Of a stretch of DNA of 64,000 nt, positions 56,922 through 64,000 are shown one piece after another. The DNA is from Sphaerotilus natans. GTDB lineage: Bacteria > Pseudomonadota > Gammaproteobacteria > Burkholderiales > Burkholderiaceae_C. The notes beneath the pieces were generated by a model that did not search any database, had not been told where the DNA came from, and worked only from the letters and a program-made list of their open reading frames with translations. The stretch covers positions 97,241 through 161,240 of the forward strand of contig NZ_FTMZ01000008.1 of the NCBI RefSeq assembly GCF_900156335.1, given 5' to 3'. Positions within the stretch are counted from its first letter, which is position 1, and the number at the start of each line of letters is the position of its first letter. A program made the translations under genes and the position numbers.

Positions 56922-57749
56922 TCAGACCGAGCGCCACTGGCCCTCGGTGCGCAGCATGTGCAGGCTGTGGCCGCAGCGCGCGTTTTCCGCGATGCTCCAT
57001 TGACGGCGCTGGCGCTCGCGCTCCAGCTTGAAGCGCTTGCGCGCCAACCAGCCCATGCCCAGGCGGCTGTAGAAATAGTGGCGGTCGCCGAGGGACTTGG
57101 CGCCCGATTCCTTCTTCATCGCCTTCTGCGTGATCGAGCCGAAGTGGTGGAAGACCGCGTCGCCGACGGTGCCGACCGCGATGCCCGCGCGCAGGCAGCG
57201 CACCAGGTATTCCATGTCCTCGTGGCCGCCCAGGCGGCGATCGGTGTCGGGAAATCCGATCGCCTCGAAGACGCTGCGATGCACCGCGAAGCACACGCCG
57301 TGGAACCAGCCGCGGCGCGCCGTGCCGGCCATCTTCAGCAGGTACTCGGGCGCGAAGGCCGCGAAGCCGTAGTCCTCGGCGCCTTCGAGCAGCGCCGGGC
57401 TGACCACCTTCAGGCCCTGGGCCTCGGCGGCGTCGAGCATCGCGTCGATCGCGCGCGGGCCGGCCAGCACGTCGTTGTTCAGCAGCACGACCCAGTCGGA
57501 CTCGCGCGCCAGCAGCGCGCCTTGCGTCCAGGCGCCGCCGCAGCCCAGGTTGACGCGGTTGGTGAGCGCGCCCAGGCCGTCCTTGGCGGCACGTTCGGCC
57601 AGGCGGGCGGGGGTCTCGTCGGTGCTGGCGTTGTCGATGACCAGGATGTCGGCCGGGCGCACGCCCTGCGCCTGCAGGCTGTCCAGGCACATCGCGGTGT
57701 AGCGCCACTGGTTGAGCACCGGGATGACGATGGTGTAGCGGGAACTCAT
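56922..57749 (-). CDS. Glycosyltransferase family 2 (rhamnosyltransferase-like)
   Basis: The 275-residue protein has YTIVIPVLNQWRYTAMCLDS, LVIDNASTDETPARLAE, WVVLLNNDVLAGPRAID and GFPDTDRRLGGHEDMEYLVR. The last block resembles rhamnosyl- and galactofuranosyl-type GT2 enzymes with a GHEDxE acceptor loop. Sugar and acceptor are not known. It begins 10 bases after the stop of the neighbouring GT gene. Confidence 0.86.
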   Translation of the reverse strand: MSSRYTIVIPVLNQWRYTAMCLDSLQAQGVRPADILVIDNASTDETPARLAERAAKDGLGALTNRVNLGCGGAWTQGALLARESDWVVLLNNDVLAGPRAIDAMLDAAEAQGLKVVSPALLEGAEDYGFAAFAPEYLLKMAGTARRGWFHGVCFAVHRSVFEAIGFPDTDRRLGGHEDMEYLVRCLRAGIAVGTVGDAVFHHFGSITQKAMKKESGAKSLGDRHYFYSRLGMGWLARKRFKLERERQRRQWSIAENARCGHSLHMLRTEGQWRSV

Positions 57750-57759
57750 GCGTGTATTG

Positions 57760-58650
57760 TCACGCCACCAGCTTGTAGTGCTTGTGGCTCAGGTCCAGCC
57801 CGAACCAGCGCTCGAGCACCATCGCCTTGCGGTGCTTGCGCTCGCGGCGGGTCAGCGGGTGGGCCGGGTCGGGCGTGAAGGCGGTCTCGGCGTCATGGGC
57901 CAGCCAGTCGGCCACGCATGCCGGATGCGTGCCCTCGAAGCGGCGCAGCGCCTGCGGGTCGATCGAATACGCCATCTTCGGCGGCTGGTGCGACCAGTAC
58001 TTGCTGACCTGGTCCATCTTGGCCTGCATGTAGTCGAGCCGGCGCACATGGCCGTAGTGGTAGATGTGCGCGCCCGCCAGCGCCGCCTGCGGATGGCGGC
58101 CGCGGCGGTGGCGGTCCATCACCACCCAGAACTGGCCGTCGGGCGCGTAGCTGCGGATGGTGTTGCGAATCAGGCGGCACTCGCGCCGGTACCAGGCCGG
58201 GCTGACCGCCAGCCATTCGGGCGAGCCGTAGAAGTGCAGGTATTCGAAGACCAGCGCCTCGACCGCTGGATTGCCGTGGTGGCGATCGACCGCGGCGCGG
58301 ATGGCCGGCAGCTCGGCCTCGTGCAGCACCTCGTCGCCCTCGAGGTAGAAGGCCCAGTCGCCGGTGCAGGCGTATTGGGCGATCATCTTCTGCTGCGCGT
58401 AGACGAAGCCCTTCTCGGCCATGCGCTCGTTCCAGCGCGTCGGGAGGATGCGGATCTTGGGCTGCTCGGCTGCCAGCGCGTGGATGCGCGCCTCGGTCGC
58501 GTCCTCGCCGGCGCCCAGCGCGATGACGAACTCGTCGACCAGCGGCAGGATCGAGCGGATCGAGGCCTCGAACGGGAAGCCGAGCTTCACGCCGTGGCGC
58601 AGGAAGGTGAAGCCGCTGATCGAGGCGGAGGCAGCACGGGACATCGTCAT
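57760..58650 (-). CDS. Glycosyltransferase family 2-like protein
   Basis: The 296-residue protein begins near ISGFTFLRHGVKLGFPFEAS and has VDEFVIALGAGEDATEARI, a DWAFYLEGDEVLHEAELP motif (the equivalent of DxD) and HIYHYGHVRRLDYM. This is a variant GT2 group with a large C-terminal region rich in His, Trp and Tyr. Its donor and acceptor are unknown. ATGs at 58,650 and 58,644 are both possible. Confidence 0.8.
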   Translation of the reverse strand: MTMSRAASASISGFTFLRHGVKLGFPFEASIRSILPLVDEFVIALGAGEDATEARIHALAAEQPKIRILPTRWNERMAEKGFVYAQQKMIAQYACTGDWAFYLEGDEVLHEAELPAIRAAVDRHHGNPAVEALVFEYLHFYGSPEWLAVSPAWYRRECRLIRNTIRSYAPDGQFWVVMDRHRRGRHPQAALAGAHIYHYGHVRRLDYMQAKMDQVSKYWSHQPPKMAYSIDPQALRRFEGTHPACVADWLAHDAETAFTPDPAHPLTRRERKHRKAMVLERWFGLDLSHKHYKLVA

Positions 58651-58681
58651 CCGGGAATCGTGGGAAGGGCAGGGGCTGGGC

Positions 58682-59269
58682 TCAGGGACGCGGCGTGCGC
58701 GGCACCCGGCCCATCAGGAAGAACTCGTCGTTGGGCCGCATCGCGATCAGGTTGGCCAGGCGGTTGGACAGGCCGAAGAAGGCGGTGATGGCGCCGATGT
58801 CCCAGATGTCCTCGTCGGAGAAGCCGTGCGCGTGCAGGGCGGCGTAGTCGGCCTCGCCGATCTCGTCGGCCTGGCGGCAGACCTTCAGCGCGAAGTCCAG
58901 CATCGCCGTCTGGCGCGGCGTGATGTCGGCCTTTCGGTGGTTGACGGCGATCTGGTCGGCCACGAGCGGATTCTTCTCGAGGATGCGCAGGATCGCGCCG
59001 TGCGCGACGACACAGTACAGGCAGCGGTTCACGCCCGAGGTCGCTACCACGATCATCTCCTGCTCGCCCTTGCTCAGGCCCGAGGGGCGCAGCATCAGCG
59101 CGTCGTGGTAGTCGAAGAAGGCGCGGCACTCGTCGGGCCGGTGCGCCAGCGCCAGGAAGACGTTGGGCACGAAGCCGGCCTTCTCCTGCACCGCCAGGAT
59201 GCGCGTGCGCAGGTCCTCGGGCAGATCGGCCAGGTCGGGCACGGGGAATCGGCTGATCGGTGGGGGCAT
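58682..59269 (-). CDS. AhpD-like / carboxymuconolactone decarboxylase-family peroxidase-related protein
   Basis: The 195-residue protein has the redox motif CLYCVVAHG (CxxC and histidine), a SKGEQEMIVVATSGVNR lead-in and FGLSNRLANLIAMRPNDEFF at the end. This is the pattern of peroxidase-related enzymes of the CMD family that act as alkyl-hydroperoxide reductase partners or reductases. It is the first gene of the minus-strand GT group and begins 115 bases from the divergent GT gene at 59,385. Confidence 0.87.
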   Translation of the reverse strand: MPPPISRFPVPDLADLPEDLRTRILAVQEKAGFVPNVFLALAHRPDECRAFFDYHDALMLRPSGLSKGEQEMIVVATSGVNRCLYCVVAHGAILRILEKNPLVADQIAVNHRKADITPRQTAMLDFALKVCRQADEIGEADYAALHAHGFSDEDIWDIGAITAFFGLSNRLANLIAMRPNDEFFLMGRVPRTPRP

Positions 59270-59384
59270 GGGCGTCTCCTCGGAGTGTCGGGGCCGATTA
59301 TCGACGCTGTGCATGAACAGGCCTTCATCATGCCGCGTGGCGGCCGGTTCCGGCAGGTGCCTACAATCAGCGCCTTGCCTGCCC

Positions 59385-60212
59385 ATGACAACCCATCCCG
59401 CCTCCCCCGATTGCGCCTCGACCGCTCCCGCCCTCTCGGTCGTCCTCATCACCCGTGACGAGGCCGCCCGCCTGGAGCGCTGCCTGCGCTCGGTGGCCTT
59501 CGCCGACGAGATCATCGTCGTCGACAGCGGCAGCACCGACGACACGGTGGCGATCGCGCGCCGGCTGGGCGCGCGGGTCGAGGTCACGCCGGACTGGCCC
59601 GGCTTCGGCGCCCAGAAGAACCGGGCGCTGGCGCTGGCGCGCGGGCGCTGGGTGCTGAGCCTGGACGCCGACGAATGGCTCGACGAGACGCTGGCGGCCG
59701 AGATCCGGCGTGTCGTCGCCACGCCGCCGGCGGGCGTGGCCCATCGGCTGTCGCGGCTGTCGTCCTTCTGCGGCCAGTGGATGCGTCACGGCGGCTGGTA
59801 CCCGGACCCGGTGCTGCGCCTGTTCCCACGCGGCACGGCCCGCTTCAGCGACGACCGGGTGCATGAGCGGCTGCTCTGGGACGGTCGCGTCGAGGGGCTG
59901 GGCGGGCATCTGCTGCACGAGAGCATGGCTTCGCTGACAGTGGCCAACGACAAGATGAACCGCTATTCCAGCGGGCGCGCCGCCGACCTGGCCGCGCGCG
60001 GGCGCCGCGGCGGCCTGGGCCGCGCGATCGGCCACGGCCTGTGGGCCTTCGTGCGCACCTGGATCCTGCGCCGGGGCTTTCTCGACGGCCGCCTGGGCTT
60101 CGTGCTGGCGGTCCACAACGCCGAGGCGTCCTACTATCGCTATCTGAAAATCTGGCTGGAATGCGCCGACGCACCCCAGCCGCCGAGTTCTCCCAGACCT
60201 CCGTCCCGATGA
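59385..60212 (+). CDS. Glycosyltransferase family 2, WaaE/KdtX-like
   Basis: The 275-residue protein has LSVVLITRDEAARLERCLRS, IIVVDSGSTDDTVAIARRLG, WPGFGAQKNRALALARGRWV and LDADEWLDETLAAEI, the pattern of LPS-core beta-glucosyl/heptosyltransferases of the WaaE group. It contains a positively charged C-terminal amphipathic part, KIWLECADAPQP. The stop overlaps the tolB start by 4 bases, so translation is probably coupled to tolB. Confidence 0.84.
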   Translation: MTTHPASPDCASTAPALSVVLITRDEAARLERCLRSVAFADEIIVVDSGSTDDTVAIARRLGARVEVTPDWPGFGAQKNRALALARGRWVLSLDADEWLDETLAAEIRRVVATPPAGVAHRLSRLSSFCGQWMRHGGWYPDPVLRLFPRGTARFSDDRVHERLLWDGRVEGLGGHLLHESMASLTVANDKMNRYSSGRAADLAARGRRGGLGRAIGHGLWAFVRTWILRRGFLDGRLGFVLAVHNAEASYYRYLKIWLECADAPQPPSSPRPPSR

Positions 60213-61525
60213 ACGCACCGATGAGAAGATCCACCGATCGTCGCCACTTCCTGCGCCAGACCGCCGCCGGCTGCGCGGCGCTGGGCCTGACGGGCGGCCT
60301 GACGTCCGCGCAGGCCCAGTTCCGCGTCGAGATCTCCGGCATCGGCGCCTCGCAGATCCCGGTGGCGATCGCGCCCTTCCGGGACGAGGACCGCGCCGCG
60401 GTGCCGATCTCGCAGGTGATCCGCGCCGACCTGGAGCGCAGCGGGCTGTTCCGCATCGTGCCGGCCGGCGGCGAGGCGATCGACGAGCTCTCCCGCCCGG
60501 ACTTTCCCGGCTGGCGCAACCGGGGCGCCGATGCGCTGGCCGGCGGCTCGGCCACCCGCCTGGCCGATGGCCGCCATGACCTGCGCTACCGCCTGTGGGA
60601 CGTGGTCAAGGGCGCCGACCTGCTCGGGCAGTCGCTGGCGGTGCCGCGCGAGGACCTGCGCCGCGCCGCGCACCGCATCGCCGACGAGATCTACCAGAAG
60701 CTCACCGGCGAGCGCGGCGTCTTCTCGACCCGCATCGCCTATGTCTCCAAGAGCGCCGGGCGCTACACGCTCTTTGTCGCCGATGCCGACGGCGAGGGCG
60801 CGAAGGTGGCGGTCGGCGGTGCGCAGCCCATCATCTCGCCGGCCTGGTCGCCCGACGGCGGCGATCTGGCCTATGTCTCCTTCGAGAGCGGCAAGCCGGT
60901 GGTCTATGTGCAGGACGTCTCCTCCGGTCAGCGCCGGGTGGTGGCCAGCTTCAAGGGCTCCAACAGCGCGCCAGCCTGGTCGCCCGACGGCAGCCAGATC
61001 GCGGTGACGCTCACGCGCGACGGCAACTCCGAGATCTATCTGGTGGGCCGCGGCGGCGGCGAGCCGCGCCGGCTCACCCAGGCCTCGAGCATCGAGACCG
61101 AGGCGGCCTGGTCGTCCGACGGCCGCTCGATCTACTTCGTCAGCGACCGCGGCGGCGGCCCGCAGATCTACCGCATGAGCGCCTCCGGTGGCAATGCCGA
61201 GCGGGTGACTTTCTCTGGCAGCTACAACATCAGTCCCGCACTGAGCCCCGACGGCCGCTGGATGGCCTACATCACCCGCAACGGCGGCGGCTCCTTCCGC
61301 CTGCAGCTGATGGACCTGTCCTCGGGAACCGTGACCGCACTCACCGACACCAACGACGACGAAAGCCCGAGCTTCGCGCCCAACAGCCGGCTCATCATCT
61401 ACGCCAGCCGCTCCGGCGGGCGCGATGTGCTGATGACCACCACGCTCGACGGATCTATCAAGGCCCGCCTGAGTCCGCCGATGGTCGATGTGCGCGAGCC
61501 GGTCTGGGGTCCTTTCGGCCGCTGA
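60209..61525 (+). CDS. tolB: Tol-Pal system protein TolB with a twin-arginine-like signal
   Basis: The 438-residue protein has a signal region with a twin-arginine motif DRRHFLRQ (residues 10-17) and a hydrophobic core to about residue 35 (ASAQAQ-like cleavage). It then has a TolB N-terminal domain (EISGIGASQIPVAIAPFRDE) and a C-terminal beta-propeller with repeated AWSPDG motifs. TolB sits in the periplasm and binds Pal. An ATG at 60,221 is an alternative. No tolQ, tolR or tolA precedes it; a glycosyltransferase gene does. Confidence 0.93.
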   Translation: MNAPMRRSTDRRHFLRQTAAGCAALGLTGGLTSAQAQFRVEISGIGASQIPVAIAPFRDEDRAAVPISQVIRADLERSGLFRIVPAGGEAIDELSRPDFPGWRNRGADALAGGSATRLADGRHDLRYRLWDVVKGADLLGQSLAVPREDLRRAAHRIADEIYQKLTGERGVFSTRIAYVSKSAGRYTLFVADADGEGAKVAVGGAQPIISPAWSPDGGDLAYVSFESGKPVVYVQDVSSGQRRVVASFKGSNSAPAWSPDGSQIAVTLTRDGNSEIYLVGRGGGEPRRLTQASSIETEAAWSSDGRSIYFVSDRGGGPQIYRMSASGGNAERVTFSGSYNISPALSPDGRWMAYITRNGGGSFRLQLMDLSSGTVTALTDTNDDESPSFAPNSRLIIYASRSGGRDVLMTTTLDGSIKARLSPPMVDVREPVWGPFGR

Positions 61526-61553
61526 ACCTGGCCGCTTTCACGGAGAACATGTC

Positions 61554-62117
61554 ATGTCCAAGATCCTTCGCTCCCGCGCCGCCTTCCTGTACCTGGGCCT
61601 GAGCGCCGCCTTCCTGGCGGGCTGCGCCTCGAACACCCGCGTCGAGCCGCCCGCGCCGGTCGAGAGCCGCGGCACCGGCACGATTTCCGGCGCCGGCACC
61701 GGTGCGGCCCAGGGCGCCGGCACCGGCGGTGTCGGCAGCTCCGCCGTCACCCCGGTCGACACCGGTCGCCAGGCCGATGCGGCGGCGGGCGCCGGCCGTG
61801 TCGTCTACTTCGACTTCGACAGCTTCGTCGTCAAGGACGAGTACCGCAGCGTCGTCGAGGCCCAGGCCCGCCGCCTGGGCGCCGACCGCAAGCGCCGCAT
61901 GATCGTCGAGGGTCATACCGACGAGCGCGGCGGCCGCGAGTACAACCTGGCGCTGGGCCAGAAGCGCGCCGATGCGGTGGTGCGCTCGATGGTGCTGCTG
62001 GGCGCGCAGGACGGCCAGCTCGAGGCCGTCAGCTTCGGCAAGGAGCGCCCGGCCGCCCAGGGCAGCGACGAGGCCGCCTGGGCCAAGAACCGCCGCGCCG
62101 AGCTGAAGGACCGCTGA
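61554..62117 (+). CDS. pal: Peptidoglycan-associated lipoprotein Pal
   Basis: The 187-residue protein has a lipobox LAGC near residue 21, a glycine/threonine-rich linker (about 30-80) and an OmpA-type peptidoglycan-binding domain with VYFDFDSFVVKDEY, VEGHTDERGGREYNLALGQK. It anchors in the outer membrane and links it to peptidoglycan. A Shine-Dalgarno CGGAGA lies before the ATG. It lies 28 bases after tolB. Confidence 0.95.
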   Translation: MSKILRSRAAFLYLGLSAAFLAGCASNTRVEPPAPVESRGTGTISGAGTGAAQGAGTGGVGSSAVTPVDTGRQADAAAGAGRVVYFDFDSFVVKDEYRSVVEAQARRLGADRKRRMIVEGHTDERGGREYNLALGQKRADAVVRSMVLLGAQDGQLEAVSFGKERPAAQGSDEAAWAKNRRAELKDR

Positions 62118-62118
62118 G

Positions 62119-62940
62119 ATGACGCGCCGCCCCCTGTCGATCCGCGCCGCACGGGCTCCGGCGGCGCTGCTGCTGGCGCTGACCGCGGCCTGGCCCGTCG
62201 GCGCCCAGGCCGGTCTGTTCGATGACGAGGAGGCCCGCAAGGCCATCGTCGAGCTGCGTGGCCGCTTCGAGCGCGCCCAGCAGGAAAGCAGCGAGCGCGA
62301 TGCGCGCCAGCGCGAGCTGGCCGAGCAGGTCGAGACGCTCAAGCGCAGCCTGCTCGACCTCAACGCCCAGATCGAATCGCTGCGCGCCGATCTGGCGAAG
62401 CTGCGTGGCCAGGACGAGCAGCAGGTGCAGTCCGGCAAGGACCTGGCCCGCGAGATCGCCGAGCTGCAGCGCAAGCTCAAGGACCAGTTCGCCGCGATCG
62501 ACGAGCGCATGCGCCGGCTCGAGCCGCAGCGCGTCTCGCTCGACGGCCGCGACGCGGTGGTCGAGGCGCCCGAGAAGAAGGCCTACGACGAGGCGATCGG
62601 CATCCTGCGCAAGGGCGAGTTCGCCAATGCGGCGGCTGCGCTGACCAGCTTCCAGAAGCGCTTTCCCTCCAGCCCCTACCAGGGCCATGTGCAGTACTGG
62701 CTCGGCAACGCGCTGTACGGCAAGGGCGAGGTCAAGGAGGCGATGACCATCTTCCGCACGCTGGTCACCTCGACGCCGGACCATCCGCGCGCCTCCGAGG
62801 CGCTGCTGGCGCTGGCCAACTGCCAGATCGAGCTGAAGGACCCGAAGAGCGCCCGCCGCACCCTCGAGGAGCTGGTGCGCAACTATCCGCAGTCCGAGGC
62901 CGCGCAGGCTGCGGCCGAGCGCATCCGGCAGCTGAAGTGA
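62119..62940 (+). CDS. cpoB: Tol-Pal cell division coordinator CpoB
   Basis: The 273-residue protein has a signal peptide ending near AAWPVGAQA, a long coiled coil (about 45-135) and C-terminal TPR repeats (YDEAIGILRKGEFANAAAAL, HVQYWLGNALYGKGEVKEAM). It is the YbgF/CpoB protein, periplasmic, tied to the Tol system and cell-wall synthesis during division. It starts one base after pal and its stop overlaps tcdA. Confidence 0.93.
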   Translation: MTRRPLSIRAARAPAALLLALTAAWPVGAQAGLFDDEEARKAIVELRGRFERAQQESSERDARQRELAEQVETLKRSLLDLNAQIESLRADLAKLRGQDEQQVQSGKDLAREIAELQRKLKDQFAAIDERMRRLEPQRVSLDGRDAVVEAPEKKAYDEAIGILRKGEFANAAAALTSFQKRFPSSPYQGHVQYWLGNALYGKGEVKEAMTIFRTLVTSTPDHPRASEALLALANCQIELKDPKSARRTLEELVRNYPQSEAAQAAAERIRQLK

Positions 62941-63728
62941 GCGTGGCTTCGGTGGTTTCCGCGCAGCAGAGCGATGCCGATCTCGAGCGCCGCTTCGGCG
63001 GTCTGCGCCGGCTCTGGGGCGATGCGGCGTATGCCCGGGTGCGTGCGGCCCGGGTGGCGGTGGTGGGCGTCGGCGGCGTCGGCTCCTGGGCGGTCGAGGC
63101 GCTGGCACGCAGCGGCGTGGCCGAGCTGGTGCTGATCGATCTGGATCATGTCGCCGAGTCCAACATCAACCGCCAGATCCAGGCCCTGGGCACGACCGTC
63201 GGCGCCGCCAAGGTGCAGGCGTTGCGCGAGCGCATCGCCGACATTCATCCGGGCTGCCGGGTGCATGCGGTCGAGGACTTCGTCGAGCCGGAGAACTGGC
63301 CGGCCCTGCTGCCGATCGCGGTCGATGGCGTCATCGACGCCTGCGACCGCAACGCCGCCAAGCTGGCGATGGCGCGCTGGGCGCTGGCCGGCGGGCACCG
63401 GCTGGTGATGGCCGGTGCGGCCGGCGGCAAGTCGCATCCCGAGCGGGTGGAGGCGGCCGATCTGGCCGAGGTCACGCACGATCCGCTGCTGGCCCGGCTG
63501 CGCCAGCAGCTGCGCCGAGAGGGGGCGCCGCGCCAGGGGCGCATCGGCGTGCGCTGCATCTTCTCGCGCGAGACGGTGCAGCGGCCGCAGACGGACGGCG
63601 CCTGTGCGACCGATGGCAGCCTGAACTGCCACGGCTACGGCTCCAGCGTGATGGTCACCGCCAGCTTCGGCCTGGCGGCTGCGGCGCAGATTCTCGAAGG
63701 CGTGCGCGCAGACGCACGAGGTGCTTGA
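62937..63728 (+). CDS. tcdA: tRNA threonylcarbamoyladenosine dehydratase TcdA
   Basis: The 263-residue protein is an E1-like (ThiF/HesA) enzyme with RFGGLRRLWGDAAYARVRAA, the ATP site VVGVGGVGSWAVEALARSG and DLDHVAESNINRQIQALG. It dehydrates t6A37 to the cyclic ct6A form in ANN-decoding tRNAs. A GTG start at 62,937 overlaps the cpoB stop (GTGA). Two tRNA-Lys genes, whose products carry t6A37, lie directly downstream. Confidence 0.92.
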   Translation: MSVASVVSAQQSDADLERRFGGLRRLWGDAAYARVRAARVAVVGVGGVGSWAVEALARSGVAELVLIDLDHVAESNINRQIQALGTTVGAAKVQALRERIADIHPGCRVHAVEDFVEPENWPALLPIAVDGVIDACDRNAAKLAMARWALAGGHRLVMAGAAGGKSHPERVEAADLAEVTHDPLLARLRQQLRREGAPRQGRIGVRCIFSRETVQRPQTDGACATDGSLNCHGYGSSVMVTASFGLAAAAQILEGVRADARGA

Positions 63729-63755
63729 CGACACCGCGGTGGGGTGTATTAGAAT
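63725..63755 (+). promoter_or_regulatory. Candidate promoter of the tRNA-Lys genes
   Basis: TTGACG at 63,725-63,730, overlapping the tcdA stop, is followed by TATTAGAAT at 63,747-63,755. The spacing is 16 bases to TATTAG or 19 to TAGAAT, so either hexamer may act as -10. It lies 43 bases before the first tRNA. Confidence 0.55.
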
Positions 63756-63797
63756 CTAGGGCTCGGCTGATCAGTGACTGATTTGCCGAGGCGGTGG

Positions 63798-63873
63798 GGG
63801 TCGTTAGCTCAGTTGGTAGAGCAGCGGACTTTTAATCCGTAGGTCGCAGGTTCGAGTCCCGCACGACCCACCA
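63798..63873 (+). tRNA. tRNA-Lys (anticodon UUU)
   Basis: The 76-base tRNA includes its CCA end. The acceptor arms GGGTCGT/ACGACCC pair fully, the anticodon loop is CTTTTAA with anticodon UUU at the centre and A37, and the T arm carries TTCGAGT. It is the first of two tandem lysine tRNAs. Confidence 0.96.
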
Positions 63874-63922
63874 AAAACATGATATAGTCACAGTCTTGAT
63901 GAAAATCAGGGCTGACAGGCAA

Positions 63923-63998
63923 GGGCTCTTAGCTCAGTTGGTAGAGCAGCGGACTCTTAATCCGTAGGTCGAGTGTTCGAGTCACTCAGGGCCCACCA
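63923..63998 (+). tRNA. tRNA-Lys (anticodon CUU)
   Basis: The 76-base tRNA includes its CCA end. The acceptor stem GGGCTCT pairs with AGGGCCC (one U-G pair). The anticodon loop CTCTTAA gives anticodon CUU with A37, and the T arm is GAGTG/CACTC around TTCGAGT. It lies 49 bases after the UUU isoacceptor and ends two bases before the window end. Confidence 0.95.
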
Positions 63999-64000
63999 GA

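Overview
The window is a high-GC chromosomal segment that fits a betaproteobacterium of the order Burkholderiales. That is an inference from gene content and the gene order yebC-purD-hemF-nadD-rsfS-rlmH-maf-rng-msbA; no rRNA or marker search was possible. Genes are tightly packed, with many 4-base stop/start overlaps. Two intergenic stretches, about 7,760-8,040 and 12,040-12,230, stand out as strongly AT-rich.

Region 1 (1-12,010) is accessory. A minus-strand operon (7,691 down to 1,134) encodes two SyrD/PvdE-like cyclic-peptide ABC exporters, an SPFH/prohibitin-like membrane protein, a large periplasmic-binding protein and a small two-helix membrane protein. Next to it are a histidine kinase, a response regulator, a type II thioesterase and an Sfp-type phosphopantetheinyl transferase. 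The last two are helpers of non-ribosomal peptide synthesis, but no synthetase lies in the window. The two AT-rich divergent promoter regions share ordered sequence blocks, which suggests co-regulation.

Region 2 (12,221-16,764) is an ergothioneine-type operon: small ORF, egtB, egtD, a membrane fatty acid hydroxylase and a cystathionine beta-lyase homologue. That homologue has lost the PLP lysine and other active-site residues. Region 3 (16,924-25,236) is a complete leucine/isovalerate (liu) degradation operon. Region 4 (25,244-31,011) holds rlpA, a DUF1415 gene, riboflavin synthase, an alpha-carbonic anhydrase, a glycerate 2-kinase and a J-domain protein. Region 5 (31,018-36,723) is oxidative purine degradation: puuD and uraH diverge from puuE, a uraD-allantoate amidohydrolase fusion and an M20 hydrolase, around a perfect palindromic operator.

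Region 6 (36,731-43,046) is a seven-gene minus-strand operon. It joins a Lol/Mac-like ABC system, with a LolA-like periplasmic protein and an outer-membrane barrel, to its own LytS/LytTR two-component system. Region 7 (43,252-53,830) is the conserved housekeeping block from yebC to msbA, with a phosphoethanolamine-transferase-like gene inserted. Region 8 (53,894-60,212) carries five glycosyltransferase genes and an AhpD-like gene, probably for cell-surface glycans. Region 9 (60,209-64,000) is tolB-pal-cpoB without tolQRA, then tcdA, followed directly by the two tRNA-Lys isoacceptor genes.
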